64,000 bases of DNA from Fen-1258 sp964449775 (lineage in GTDB: Bacteria; Bacteroidota; Ignavibacteria; Ignavibacteriales; Melioribacteraceae): assembly GCA_964449775.1 (NCBI GenBank), contig CAYVBQ010000019.1:8103-72102 (forward strand), in the 5' to 3' direction. The position numbers and the translations under genes were made by a program. Positions 41,098-51,119 of this stretch are shown piece by piece. The notes under the pieces are model-generated. The model was not told the origin of the DNA, searched no databases, and was given only the letters and a program-made list of their open reading frames with translations. Position 1 is the stretch's first letter; each line of letters starts with the position of its first letter.

Positions 41098-41136
41098 ATG
41101 CCATATAACAAACTAATCAAACGGACGTTGTTATAT

Positions 41137-41685
41137 TTAAAAGCAATATTGAGTCTGGAGAAAAACTAAAAAGTAATTAGCAGTTGTATGAGTGAATGTA
41201 ACGCCATAATCTACACCAAGACCGATTGAAAACCCCTCAGTTCCAACTCTTCGAAAATCGTATCCAAATAAAGCACTGAATCCTGCACCGATTTCCCAGA
41301 GGTTAACATCACTGTACGTCCTATCGTTGAGATAAATTAATCCGGCACCTTCTTCAAGAAAAAACGGGAATGAAAAATCTTGCCGGATAAATCCTTTTAG
41401 AGAAAAAGTTTTTATTAAAGGATAATATCTGCCTGTTCGGTTTTCCGGTAGAAATTTTTCTACCATTTGAGAATAAGTAAAAGAAGCGCGGAATGAAACA
41501 TCGTTTTCGAACCAAGGGAAGAAATCGAAAAAGATTGTTCCACCTATACTTGAAACTGACGGGGAATTGCCGCTGATATTTCCGAGATGAAGAGAACCGC
41601 CGATGCCGGGTGATTCAATCTGAGCAATTGAAATATCGGTGATGAGGAGTAAGAAAAAAAATATTTGAATTAATTTTAATCTCAT
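41137..41685 (-). CDS. Outer-membrane beta-barrel-like protein of unknown function
   Basis: A 182-residue secreted protein: signal peptide (LIQIFFFLLLITDISIAQ) followed by alternating strands rich in glycine and aromatics, ending FLQTQYCF with a terminal phenylalanine, as in small eight-strand outer-membrane barrels. No catalytic motif. It is encoded immediately downstream of a cupin-type gene, perhaps only by chance. Function unknown. Confidence 0.65.
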   Translation of the reverse strand: MRLKLIQIFFFLLLITDISIAQIESPGIGGSLHLGNISGNSPSVSSIGGTIFFDFFPWFENDVSFRASFTYSQMVEKFLPENRTGRYYPLIKTFSLKGFIRQDFSFPFFLEEGAGLIYLNDRTYSDVNLWEIGAGFSALFGYDFRRVGTEGFSIGLGVDYGVTFTHTTANYFLVFLQTQYCF

Positions 41686-41686
41686 G

Positions 41687-42007
41687 TTAGTAATGTAATG
41701 TTAGCCAAAAAGTTTTTTGATCCGGGCTTGTCCAATCAACTCTATGTTTTTGATGAGCATTTATAATTAAATAATCACCCGGATTCAATTCGAATATTTT
41801 ACCATTATCAAAACTTATCTTCGCCGAACCGGCGAGTAGTAAAACAAATTCATTGTCCTTTTGATCATACCAAAAATTTGCCGGGGAAGTATGCCCCTCC
41901 GATACAATCCTTTCTAACTTGAAATCTTTTGTTGATAGAATTTCTTCGAAGAATTCCGCATTAAGTTTATGAGGAATATTTTCAAAGATATTTCTTAGTT
42001 CATTCAT
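41687..42007 (-). CDS. Cupin-domain protein
   Basis: About 106 residues forming a single cupin barrel. The second half shows EFVLLLAGSAKISFDNGKIFELNPGDYLIINAHQKHRV, with the G(X)5PXG-like ELNPGD turn and histidine near HQKH for metal binding. Start taken at the ATG 42007; a TTG at 42034 would add nine residues. It is likely a small sugar- or metal-binding regulatory or isomerase-type cupin; the substrate cannot be told from sequence. Confidence 0.75.
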   Translation of the reverse strand: MNELRNIFENIPHKLNAEFFEEILSTKDFKLERIVSEGHTSPANFWYDQKDNEFVLLLAGSAKISFDNGKIFELNPGDYLIINAHQKHRVDWTSPDQKTFWLTLHY

Positions 42008-42059
42008 GGTCCAACTATTCCGGATAATCTGCAATTATGATTCTATCTGTTTTTAATGA

Positions 42060-43271
42060 TTAGTCTGTTAATTTTTTAAAATCATTTCCTGAAGGATTCT
42101 GAAAAATATTTAACTCGAACTGTGGAACCACAGCAAGTATGTGATCAAAAATATCCGATTGAATATTTTCATATTGAACCCATTCCGTTGTTTTTGCGAA
42201 TACATAAATCTCAATAGGTAAACCAGTTGGTTCGGATTGAAGCTGGCGTACCATAAAAGAGTAATCGAGATTTATATCATCCCTTTGTCGCAAATATTCG
42301 GTTAAGTAAACCCTAAAGGTTCCGATGTTTGTTAGTCTTCTTCTATTTACAACAGAATGTTCGTCAATACTTTTTTCCGGATTGAATTTATTTAACTCTT
42401 CTTTTTTCGTACGGATGTATTCTGAAATTAAGCTGATTTTCTCGAAACGATTGAGCATTTCTTCTGTGCAAAATTTAATTGATGATTGATCAATATTGAC
42501 AGCTCGTTTAATTCTACGAGCGCCCAAAACTTGCATTCCTCTCCAGTTTTTGAATGAGTCTTCAATTAATTTATACGTTGGAACTGAAGTGATAGTTTTA
42601 TCCCAATTCTGAACTTTTATTACTGTGAGTGAAATATCAATCACATCGCCATTGGCACCATATTTTGGTAATTCAATCCAATCACCTACGCGTACTAGAT
42701 CGTAAGAAGAAATTTGAATGCTGGCAACAAATGAAAGTATTATATCTTTGAATAGAAGAGCAAGTATAGCCGCGAAAACACCGAGACCCGCAATTATTTC
42801 CAGTGGTGAACGACCTATAATAATTCCTGCTACTAACATCAGTCCAAAAATGTAGACAACAATTTTGATTACCTGAACATATCCCTTGATAGGGCGTTCT
42901 CGATGCTTCTCGTTTTTTTCATAAAGTTCGTTTGCGGATGACAGAATTGTTGTGATTACAAAAGTAAAGTTCAAGACAAATAATATGGAGATCAGCCAAT
43001 TGAGGAAATTGTGCCATGATGGTTCCAAGTATGAAAATGAATCAATCACAAAAAGAGGAGCGAAGAATGAAATTTTGTTCAATACTTTTCCCGAAAGTAG
43101 AATATCATCAATTTGAGTCGAAGTGGATTTTACAATTTTACGGATGATAGGAATAAGTATTTTTTTTAAAAAATAAAATGAGAGTATAGCAAAGATGAAA
43201 ACCGCAAGAAACTTTACGTTATTATCTATCCAAGGGTAGGGTGCAATCCATTCATGTAATTTTTCAATCAT
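42060..43271 (-). CDS. MscS-family mechanosensitive channel
   Basis: A 403-residue protein with N-terminal membrane helices (FLAVFIFAILSFYFLKK and others) and the MscS pore helix region GIIIGRSPLEIIAGLGVFAAILALLF followed by KDIILSFVASIQISSYDLVRVGDWIEL, the canonical start of the beta domain. It would release solutes on hypo-osmotic shock. It is longer than E. coli MscS and close to the YbdG-type layout, with a C-terminal extension. Confidence 0.9.
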   Translation of the reverse strand: MIEKLHEWIAPYPWIDNNVKFLAVFIFAILSFYFLKKILIPIIRKIVKSTSTQIDDILLSGKVLNKISFFAPLFVIDSFSYLEPSWHNFLNWLISILFVLNFTFVITTILSSANELYEKNEKHRERPIKGYVQVIKIVVYIFGLMLVAGIIIGRSPLEIIAGLGVFAAILALLFKDIILSFVASIQISSYDLVRVGDWIELPKYGANGDVIDISLTVIKVQNWDKTITSVPTYKLIEDSFKNWRGMQVLGARRIKRAVNIDQSSIKFCTEEMLNRFEKISLISEYIRTKKEELNKFNPEKSIDEHSVVNRRRLTNIGTFRVYLTEYLRQRDDINLDYSFMVRQLQSEPTGLPIEIYVFAKTTEWVQYENIQSDIFDHILAVVPQFELNIFQNPSGNDFKKLTD

Positions 43272-43587
43272 ATCTTCTCTGTAAATATTAACAATTTTAT
43301 TTACACAATAAGTTACAAAATATTTTTTGGCTTTTTTGAATGTGGAATAAAATTTCGTGTATTTTGGCTACCCTTAAAATATTGATGTTCACTTTTCGGT
43401 GGAATGATTTTTTGATTGTAACTATCATAACGTTTGAAATTAACATGTATATAAAAAAATTGTTTGGGAACTAACCCACAATAAATATTCTGATTATTGG
43501 ATGGATCATTTTCGCTTTTTATTGGATCAATTCTTTAATCTAAATTAATTACTATTTTGCAACCCATTTTATAATCGGGAATGATTT
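43272..43587. other. Divergent intergenic region, no gene seen
   Basis: 316 bp of very AT-rich sequence between the divergent mscS-like and EamA genes. It must contain both promoters. I see no RNA gene, conserved repeat or clear operator in it. Confidence 0.4.
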
Positions 43588-44505
43588 TTGGAAAAAGGGA
43601 AAAACACCAGAGCTTATCTTGCACTTGCTTCTATTTATATAGTATGGGGAACGACATATCTCGCAATCAAAATTGGTGTTGAGAACCTACCGCCGGTTTT
43701 GTTTACCGGTTTGCGATGGATCGTTGCGGGACCAATAATGTTAATGCTTCTTTTATTAAAGAAATATAGACTGCCGAATAAAAATGATATGCTTCATCTT
43801 GGCATCAGCGGACTTTTATTACTCGGTGGAGGCAATGGTTTAGTCGTTTATGCCGAACAGTCGGTACCGAGCGGATTAACAGCGTTGCTCATCACAACAG
43901 TTCCATTTTGGGTTGTTGGAATAGAGGCAATTCTTCCGCAAGGGAAAAGAATTAATCTAACAATAATTGCCGGGTTGATTCTTGGTTTATTGGGTGTATC
44001 ATTGATCTTTGGTGGAGATTTAAAAAGTCTTTTCGATTCATCCCATATTAGTGGTGTGATTGGATTGATGTTTGCGGTTTTTCTTTGGTCTGTAGGAACA
44101 CTTTATTCCAAATATAAAAAAGTCACAGTGCATCCGTTAATGGGTGCTGCTACACAAATGATAATTGCCGGCATTGTAATAACAGCGCTTGGTTTAATCC
44201 TTGGGGAAGGAAGTAATTTTCATTTTACCACTTCTGGTTTTTATGCCTATCTGTATTTAGTAATATTTGGTTCTCTGATTGGCTATGGTTCTTACATCTA
44301 TGCGATTGCACATTTACCAATTTCACTTGTCACAACTTATGCATATGTAAACCCAATCATCGCACTATTCCTTGGCTGGCTTGTTCTCGATGAGCAGATT
44401 TCTATATGGCTTGTTCTTGCTGCGGCTATAATACTTATTGGTGTTACATTAGTAAAAAAAGGAAGTGAAAAGAATTTAATAAAGGGTGGTTCAGAGAACA
44501 GCTAA
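43588..44505 (+). CDS. EamA/DMT-family transporter
   Basis: A 305-residue protein with ten hydrophobic segments in two EamA repeats (IYIVWGTTYLAIKIGVENLPPVL and the second beginning HISGVIGLMFAVFLW). It belongs to the drug/metabolite transporter superfamily, YedA/RhaT-like group. The start is a TTG at 43588 with GGGA upstream. The substrate is unknown; the family includes amino-acid and nucleoside exporters. Confidence 0.88.
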   Translation: MEKGKNTRAYLALASIYIVWGTTYLAIKIGVENLPPVLFTGLRWIVAGPIMLMLLLLKKYRLPNKNDMLHLGISGLLLLGGGNGLVVYAEQSVPSGLTALLITTVPFWVVGIEAILPQGKRINLTIIAGLILGLLGVSLIFGGDLKSLFDSSHISGVIGLMFAVFLWSVGTLYSKYKKVTVHPLMGAATQMIIAGIVITALGLILGEGSNFHFTTSGFYAYLYLVIFGSLIGYGSYIYAIAHLPISLVTTYAYVNPIIALFLGWLVLDEQISIWLVLAAAIILIGVTLVKKGSEKNLIKGGSENS

Positions 44506-44537
44506 ACCCGGTAAAAATTTAGATGTTCTCCGAATCA

Positions 44538-44975
44538 TTAATTGATGTTGATTAAAAGATACCCTTTTTCTGTTTTGATAAAAGAAAATGCTGTTACAAG
44601 TTTTTGTTCGCCGCTAATAAAATTTACTTCGATTATATAATTTTCATTTGGTCCGTCTTTTTTTGTCTCAAATTTTCCGAACTCATGTTTTGAACTCAAA
44701 TCCAGAAGAGCAGAGATTTTTTTACAAACTCTTTTTACTTGATAGAACTCATCTTTGTTGGCGGCATCAAAAGCATCTTTTTGATTTCTGGATTTATCAT
44801 CTCCATCGTATGCAATTAATGCGGAAGCTTTTTCATAAACTTTTGCCTTGCTGAAATCAAAAAGATTGTTCAAAGTACTTTTAACAGCGGCTTCTGCCCC
44901 TTGAGCATAAATCATTTTTGAACCAGAAGAGAAAACAATTAAGAGTATCAATCCTAGTGCTAATGTACGTTTCAT
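44538..44975 (-). CDS. Small secreted protein, unknown function
   Basis: A 145-residue protein with a signal peptide (RTLALGLILLIVFSSGSKMIYAQ) and a mature part resembling lumazine-binding or DUF4878-type cone folds (AAVKSTLNNLFDFSKAK, FETKKDGPNENYIIEVNF). No catalytic motif. It is monocistronic, convergent with the EamA gene. Function not recognised. Confidence 0.65.
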   Translation of the reverse strand: MKRTLALGLILLIVFSSGSKMIYAQGAEAAVKSTLNNLFDFSKAKVYEKASALIAYDGDDKSRNQKDAFDAANKDEFYQVKRVCKKISALLDLSSKHEFGKFETKKDGPNENYIIEVNFISGEQKLVTAFSFIKTEKGYLLININ

Positions 44976-45121
44976 TTTAACTCCTTTCGAAATAATGTCT
45001 ACTTATTACTACGCATTCTGTTCAGTCTTAGCGAAAATAATTTTCATTAATTCAACTATTCTTTAATTTCAGTCTCATTTTTGCATAGTTGTACTCTAAA
45101 GGGTCAACATTGATGCCACGA

Positions 45122-45895
45122 TTAAAATGTGAAATGTTTTATCGCCTCACCTTGACTGCCAATTTCAGTCATTGCTTCAATTCCGATATTTAGATGAAGA
45201 TCTACAAAATTATGAGTAACTGATTTATCAGATTCCTCGGTTTTAATTCCTTCCGGGAACATCGGCAAATCGGAAACAAGTAAAAGAGCACCGCGGGCAA
45301 TTTGATTTGCATAACCGACTATAAAGATAGTTGCGGTCTCCATATCAATTCCAATCGCACCCAGTTTTCTTAAATAATTTTTGAAATCCTCATCCCATTC
45401 CCAAAGCCGGCGGTTTGTAGTGTAGATAACCCCGGTTCTATACTCAACATTTTTTGATACTATTTTATCGGAAACAAATTTGTGCAGTTTGAAAGAAGGA
45501 AGTGCCGGAACCTCGGCAGGAAGATAATCATTACTTGTTCCTTCACCCCTTATTGCAGCTATGGGAAGAATAAAATGACCAATCTCGGTTGAAGTCTTTA
45601 ACCCGCCGCATTTACCAAGAAATAGAACACCTTTTGGCTGACGCGCAAGAAGTAAATCCATCACAGTAGCAGCATTAGCAGAACCAATTCCGAAATTTAT
45701 GATTGAAAGCCCTGCACTGTTGGTTGCTGATTGCATTGGTTTGCCAATACCCTGAACGTCGCAATTAAATTTTTCAGCAAACTTTGTAACATAATTTTGA
45801 AAATTTGTTAACAACAAATAATCGCCAAAGTCATCAATATTGGTCCCAGTGTACCTTGGAAGCCAGTTTTGAGCTATCTCTAATTTAGTTTTCAT
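45122..45895 (-). CDS. amn: AMP nucleosidase
   Basis: A 257-residue nucleoside-phosphorylase-fold enzyme matching the short form of AMP nucleosidase that lacks the long N-terminal domain. Visible are FLGKCGGLKTSTEIGHFILP for phosphate/ribose binding and AIGIDMETATIF with the catalytic glutamate and methionine of the family. It would cleave AMP to adenine and ribose 5-phosphate. It is followed upstream by a PAP2 gene on the same strand. Confidence 0.85.
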   Translation of the reverse strand: MKTKLEIAQNWLPRYTGTNIDDFGDYLLLTNFQNYVTKFAEKFNCDVQGIGKPMQSATNSAGLSIINFGIGSANAATVMDLLLARQPKGVLFLGKCGGLKTSTEIGHFILPIAAIRGEGTSNDYLPAEVPALPSFKLHKFVSDKIVSKNVEYRTGVIYTTNRRLWEWDEDFKNYLRKLGAIGIDMETATIFIVGYANQIARGALLLVSDLPMFPEGIKTEESDKSVTHNFVDLHLNIGIEAMTEIGSQGEAIKHFTF

Positions 45896-45910
45896 AAGTT
45901 CCTTTACTTT

Positions 45911-46504
45911 TTATCTGAATTCAACTCTTTCATACCTGTCTGTAATCTTTGTTTTACGTTGTATGAAAAGACTATCAATTTTGATTACAAGAAAAGCAAA
46001 TATATAACCAAAGAACAATCCAATAAGTGCACCACCAACAACGTCCGATGGATAATGTACTCCAACATATGGTCTTGAGAATGCTTGCAATATCGCGACA
46101 ATAAAAAATGACCACTTCAACTTTGGAAAAAGTTTTGTAAAAAACATCGCAACTGCAAAGTTGTTTACTGCATGAGAAGAGGGAAAAGAAAAAGATTCTG
46201 TACATGTTACAAGAACGTTTAAATTGGTAAAGACATTACAAGGTCTCACTCTTGCGAAAAGATTTTTCAAAAAGAAACTACTGAATTGATCCGTCGTAAT
46301 AATCAAAATAAATAAAGCAATTGAGGCAATTCTTCCAATCTTTCCACCCTTAATTACTAGAATAAGAAATAGAATAATATAAGCAACATACCAATTCTTC
46401 ACTTCAGTAATAAATGGGAAAAATTTATCAAGCAGAGGATTTGATAAAGTATTATTAATAAAGTGAAGTAACCATGTATCTATACTATAAAAAAAATCCA
46501 ACAT
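45911..46504 (-). CDS. PAP2-family membrane phosphatase
   Basis: A 197-residue protein with five or six membrane helices and the three PAP2 signature motifs: KNLFARVRP, PSSHA and SRPYVGVHYPSDVVGG, with catalytic histidines in the second and third. It is probably an undecaprenyl-pyrophosphate or lipid-phosphate phosphatase acting on the periplasmic face. It lies 15 bp upstream of amn. Confidence 0.9.
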   Translation of the reverse strand: MLDFFYSIDTWLLHFINNTLSNPLLDKFFPFITEVKNWYVAYIILFLILVIKGGKIGRIASIALFILIITTDQFSSFFLKNLFARVRPCNVFTNLNVLVTCTESFSFPSSHAVNNFAVAMFFTKLFPKLKWSFFIVAILQAFSRPYVGVHYPSDVVGGALIGLFFGYIFAFLVIKIDSLFIQRKTKITDRYERVEFR

Positions 46505-46692
46505 CTTTTCGCCTAAGTGTTATCTGTTAGTTTGATTATTAGATCAATTTTCTTTATTTAACTGCTGAAAATTTTGCTACTTTAGAAATAATGAACTAAT
46601 GGAACTTCGGAAATGTATGATAATCTGACCGAATCCAACGAAAAATTACGAAAAAAATATAAAACCTACTTAAAAAATTCAATAAAGGAAGC

Positions 46693-48942
46693 GTGGACTC
46701 GAATAAAAATTTTAAAAGTACAGGAGAGTTGAAGAGATTCGAGTACTTTAAGGACGAGAGTAAGAAAGCACTAATTGCACCGTTCCAGGCGCTCGCAAAA
46801 TTTACAGCTCTCGCTGGCATTATTGCGATGGTCTTCGAGGTGCGATATTTTTCATCTCATAGTATGGAAATTTATTTTTCCCGATTATCCGCTATAGTTA
46901 TTGCCTTTTTACTTCTCGTAATTTCAAATTATAAGATTGGTAAAAAGCATCCCGTAATGCTTGTTCACATACTTCTTTTAACTATTATCTGTTCTTTTGG
47001 AGTAATGATTTTTCTTATTCCCAAAACTCTGATATTTAATTCGCACATCATCAGTTTAATAATTTTTACGGCAGCACTCTTTTTAAGCTGGGATGTTTCT
47101 AATCAGATCGTCGTTGCCATTTATTACAATATAGTCTTTGCGGCTTCAATATTATTTAACACCGAGCAGATGAAAATTTATATCCTCCCGAATATGCTTG
47201 AATCTGTTTTTCTTGTTTTGGTGATTAGTTTGATGGCAATTGTTGCAAGTTATATTAATTATAGACTTCGACACGAGAGTGTAGTAAAAACGTTTGAAGT
47301 CTCACAATCGGAAAAAAAATTCAGAAACTTATTTGAAAATTCTGTTGAGGGAATATTTCAATTTACACGCGAAGGAAAATTCGTTACGATAAACCCGGCA
47401 TTAATCAAGATGTTTGGTTATACCTCTGAAGAAGAGATCAAAAAATTGGGGTTAGCAGAAGATGTTTTTAAGCGTAAAAGTGATTGGGAATTATTAAGTA
47501 AACTTCTGGAGAAACAGGGTAAAGTTAGAAACTTCCGGGTGCCATATAAGAAGAAAGACGGTGTTGAAATTACCGTGAGGATGAATGTTCGCACTTTTGA
47601 AGATGAGGAGAATAGTCAAATTATTTACGAAGGAAGTCTTCAAGATATTACTCAGCAGGTTCAGGCAGAAAACGAAAAACAGAAAGCGCTGGATGCTTTG
47701 CGCATAGAGAAGACTAAAGCAGATACAGCCGCAAAGAAGGCTCAGCAAGAGAGTAATTTTAAAACAAAATTTCTTGCTAATATGAGTCATGAAGTTCGTA
47801 CTCCAATGAATTCTGTAATGGGTTTTTTAACTCTTATCGAGAACGATCTCTTTGAAGATAAAGATGAACTGAAAACGTTTGCGCGCGATGCACGCTTTGC
47901 TGCTGAATCATTGCTAGAGATCATCAATAATATTCTAGATATTTCAAAGATTGAAGCCGGTAAAATGGATCTTGATGAAATTGATTTCAATATCCGCGAT
48001 GAAGTTAACAAAGCACTTTCAATTGTAACTCAATCGGCAAAGACGAAAGGATTGAAACTGGAATACCTGGTCTCCGATTCAATTCCACAAAAAGTTTATG
48101 GCGACCCGACACGCTACCGACAGATTATTCTAAACCTTCTAAGCAACTCTGTAAAATTCACAGATCAAGGGAAAATTGAATTAACGGTTGACGTGATATC
48201 TAAAACAGAATCTATCATAGAAATATTGACAACTGTACAAGATACCGGTACTGGAATTCCAAGTGACAAACTTTCAGTTCTTTTCGAACCTTACATTCAA
48301 GTAAAGAGTAAAAAGGGAGCTAAAGAAGGAACAGGATTAGGTTTAGTTATTTCAAGAGAATTTGTAAAACTAATGCACGGAGAAATTAACGTAGAAAGCA
48401 AAGTGGGCTTAGGAAGCAAATTTTCATTCGATGCAAAAATGAAATTACAACCTAATGCGGTTTTCGATTCCATTACTCCGGAAGAAACTCAAATTGCTGT
48501 TCATGAAGAATTCCAATCTAAAATCGACGCACATAGCGGCGCTGAAATTAGAGCTGATTCTCAATCAAAAAACCGGATTCTTTTAGTAGAAGATAATCCG
48601 ATAAGTCAAAATCTTGAAATGAAAATCTTGAAAGAAGTCGGTTATAACGTTGAAGCAGTTTCAAGCGGACATGATGCAATTCAGTCGGTAATGACGGGTT
48701 CATTTAATCTGATATTAATGGATGTTGAGATGACAGATATGGATGGCATCACTGCAACAAAAAAAATACGCTTACTCGAGGGTGCAGTATCGAAAATCCC
48801 AATCATTGCAGTAACCGCACATTCAAGTATGAAAGACAGAGAGAAATGTCTTGCTGCTGGTATGGATGATTATATTGCCAAACCAATTAACATACACTTC
48901 TTAAAAATCACAATTGATCAATGGCTAAACGCCAATAAGTAG
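46693..48942 (+). CDS. Hybrid sensor histidine kinase/response regulator
   Basis: A 749-residue protein: about six N-terminal membrane helices, a PAS domain near 210-330 (FRNLFENSVEGIFQFTREGKF), HisKA with the phospho-acceptor in FLANMSHEVRTPMN, a complete HATPase domain (NLLSNSVKF, DTGTGIPSDKL, GTGLGLVIS) and a C-terminal receiver (LLVEDNPISQNLEM, LMDVEMTDMDG, AKPI). The GTG start has AAAGGAAG upstream. No partner regulator is adjacent, so output may go through a phosphorelay elsewhere. Confidence 0.92.
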   Translation: MDSNKNFKSTGELKRFEYFKDESKKALIAPFQALAKFTALAGIIAMVFEVRYFSSHSMEIYFSRLSAIVIAFLLLVISNYKIGKKHPVMLVHILLLTIICSFGVMIFLIPKTLIFNSHIISLIIFTAALFLSWDVSNQIVVAIYYNIVFAASILFNTEQMKIYILPNMLESVFLVLVISLMAIVASYINYRLRHESVVKTFEVSQSEKKFRNLFENSVEGIFQFTREGKFVTINPALIKMFGYTSEEEIKKLGLAEDVFKRKSDWELLSKLLEKQGKVRNFRVPYKKKDGVEITVRMNVRTFEDEENSQIIYEGSLQDITQQVQAENEKQKALDALRIEKTKADTAAKKAQQESNFKTKFLANMSHEVRTPMNSVMGFLTLIENDLFEDKDELKTFARDARFAAESLLEIINNILDISKIEAGKMDLDEIDFNIRDEVNKALSIVTQSAKTKGLKLEYLVSDSIPQKVYGDPTRYRQIILNLLSNSVKFTDQGKIELTVDVISKTESIIEILTTVQDTGTGIPSDKLSVLFEPYIQVKSKKGAKEGTGLGLVISREFVKLMHGEINVESKVGLGSKFSFDAKMKLQPNAVFDSITPEETQIAVHEEFQSKIDAHSGAEIRADSQSKNRILLVEDNPISQNLEMKILKEVGYNVEAVSSGHDAIQSVMTGSFNLILMDVEMTDMDGITATKKIRLLEGAVSKIPIIAVTAHSSMKDREKCLAAGMDDYIAKPINIHFLKITIDQWLNANK

Positions 48943-49014
48943 ATTTATCCATTTCGGAACTGATTTTTTTTAAATAAGTTTGAACAACTCATTTAATAAA
49001 CTCTAGGAATTAAT

Positions 49015-50235
49015 ATGCAAACACAAGACTACATTTTGCTGGAAGAAAAATACGGAGCCCACAATTATCATCCGCTTCCGGTTGTACTGTCTAAAGGCGA
49101 AGGCGTTTTTTTATGGGATGTTGAAGGGAAAAAATATTACGATTTTCTCTCTGCATATTCGGCAGTCAATCAAGGGCATTGTCACCCAAAAATAGTTAAT
49201 GCAATGATTGAACAGGCAAAGACATTAACACTAACATCAAGAGCTTTTTATAACGATACTCTTGGTACATACGAAAAATTCATAACTGAATTTTTTGGAT
49301 ATGAAAAAGTGCTTCCAATGAATTCCGGTGCAGAAGCAGATGAAACAGCTCTCAAACTTTGCAGAAGATGGGCTTATGATAAAAAAGGCATTGCAGAAAA
49401 TGAAGCTAAAATTATTGTATGTGAAGGAAATTTTCATGGAAGAACTATTACTGTAATTTCGATGTCAAATGATCCCGATTCCTACAAAGGATTCGGTCCC
49501 TTTACACCAGGATTTATCAAAATTCCTTACAATGATTTGAATGCTCTCGCAATAGCGCTGGAAGATCCGAATGTCGCCGGGTTTTTAGTAGAGCCAATTC
49601 AAGGAGAAGCCGGCGTTTTTGTTCCTGAAGATGGATACATTTCAAAAGCATATGCAATGTGTAGATCAAAAAATGTTTTATTTATTGCAGATGAAGTTCA
49701 AACCGGATTAGCGAGAACCGGTAAAATGCTCGCTTGCGATCATGAAAATGTTAAACCCGATATTTTGATTTTAGGAAAAGCTCTCTCCGGTGGAACAATG
49801 CCTATATCTGCTGTACTTGCCAATGATGAAGTGATGCTTGTAATTAAACCGGGTGAACATGGGTCAACGTTCGGCGGAAATCCATTGGCGGCAAAAGTTG
49901 CTGTTGCTGCTCTTCAAGTTCTAAAAGATGAAAAGTTAGCGGAGAATGCCGAGAGACTTGGAAAAATATTTCGTGAAGAAGTTGGAAAAATTAAATCTGA
50001 TATGATTGAATTAATACGCGGTAAGGGATTATTAAACGCGATCGTCATCAAACCAAAAAATGGGAAAGAAGCATGGGATGTTTGTTTGAAGATGCGGGAT
50101 AACGGATTACTTGCAAAACCAACTCACGGTCATATTATTCGTTTTGCACCTCCATTGGTTATTACAGAAGAACAAGTTAGGGAGGCAGTTAAAATTATTG
50201 AGAAGTCAATTAAAGAAATTAGCGAAGCGGTTTAA
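49015..50235 (+). CDS. rocD: Ornithine aminotransferase
   Basis: A 406-residue class-III PLP aminotransferase. The N-terminus EKYGAHNYHPLPVVLSKGEG and MNSGAEADETALKLCRRWAY match ornithine-oxo-acid transaminase. The PLP lysine lies in LILGKALSGGTMPISAVLA and the cofactor aspartate in FIADEVQTGLARTG. It converts ornithine to glutamate semialdehyde. It is not HemL: the signature regions are those of RocD. Confidence 0.92.
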   Translation: MQTQDYILLEEKYGAHNYHPLPVVLSKGEGVFLWDVEGKKYYDFLSAYSAVNQGHCHPKIVNAMIEQAKTLTLTSRAFYNDTLGTYEKFITEFFGYEKVLPMNSGAEADETALKLCRRWAYDKKGIAENEAKIIVCEGNFHGRTITVISMSNDPDSYKGFGPFTPGFIKIPYNDLNALAIALEDPNVAGFLVEPIQGEAGVFVPEDGYISKAYAMCRSKNVLFIADEVQTGLARTGKMLACDHENVKPDILILGKALSGGTMPISAVLANDEVMLVIKPGEHGSTFGGNPLAAKVAVAALQVLKDEKLAENAERLGKIFREEVGKIKSDMIELIRGKGLLNAIVIKPKNGKEAWDVCLKMRDNGLLAKPTHGHIIRFAPPLVITEEQVREAVKIIEKSIKEISEAV

Positions 50236-50288
50236 TTTTCCGCTCTCACAAAACAGAAAAATTATTACTCAGTTACCAGGACAATAAA

Positions 50289-51119
50289 TTGAAAAAGATA
50301 TTTTCAACCTCACTCTTAATCATACTTCTTCCCACAATATTAGTTTTCGGTTGGGGAGATAAAGGGCATAAGATCATTACCGCTTTTGCAATGAAACAAT
50401 TACCCGCTCAAATGAAATTTTCTGATGAGTTCAAATCTGCTATTATAGAACATTCTGTGGATCCCGATAATCGTAAACGCGATGATAAATCGGAGGGACC
50501 GAAGCATTTTATTGACATTGATTTCTATAAAGAATTTTCTGACGGAATTGTTATTATGTCACGTGATTCACTTAATAAATTGTATGGCGAGCAAGTTGTT
50601 ACAAAGGAGGGAATTCTTCCGTGGGCAACAGAAACAACATACTATAGGTTGATGAAAGCATTCAAAGAAAAAGATAAGGATAAAGTTCTTTTATACGCTT
50701 CCGATCTTGCTCACTATGTTGGCGATGGACATCAACCGCTGCATGCTACAATAAACTATAACGGACAGCTCAGTGATCAAAAGGGGGTTCATTTTCGATA
50801 TGAGATTGAGATGGTAGATAAGTATTTGAACAGTATAGAAAAAAATTATGATGATCAAATTCCATATTACGTAAATAGCATTCCCAGCCTTATATTTGAT
50901 TACATAGTTGAAGCGAATAATTATGTTGAATTGATTTTATCCGCCGATAAGTTTGCAGCGAAGAAGACAGATGGAAAATTTGATAGTGAATATTACCGTT
51001 TGCTCTGGTTCAAAACAAAATATGTAACACTTAATGAAATTAATTCGGCTGCGTTAAGTTTGTCCTCATTAATTTATTCTGCATGGATGGACGCCGGTAA
51101 ACCGATTTTAGAAAATTGA
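50289..51119 (+). CDS. S1/P1-type zinc nuclease (secreted)
   Basis: A 276-residue secreted enzyme of the S1/P1 nuclease / phospholipase C fold. After the signal peptide the mature start is GWGDKGHKIITAFA, placing the N-terminal tryptophan and a histidine as zinc ligands; DLAHYVGDGHQPLHA is the diagnostic H-x3-D-x-HQPLH motif. It would degrade single-stranded nucleic acids or 3'-nucleotides outside the inner membrane. TTG start; its stop overlaps the next ATG by one base. Confidence 0.88.
   Translation: MKKIFSTSLLIILLPTILVFGWGDKGHKIITAFAMKQLPAQMKFSDEFKSAIIEHSVDPDNRKRDDKSEGPKHFIDIDFYKEFSDGIVIMSRDSLNKLYGEQVVTKEGILPWATETTYYRLMKAFKEKDKDKVLLYASDLAHYVGDGHQPLHATINYNGQLSDQKGVHFRYEIEMVDKYLNSIEKNYDDQIPYYVNSIPSLIFDYIVEANNYVELILSADKFAAKKTDGKFDSEYYRLLWFKTKYVTLNEINSAALSLSSLIYSAWMDAGKPILEN

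Noticed and set aside
49015..50235. Class-III aminotransferase as the missing hemL
   Set aside because: Conserved segments match ornithine aminotransferase, not glutamate-1-semialdehyde aminomutase, and it lies 36 kb from the haem block.
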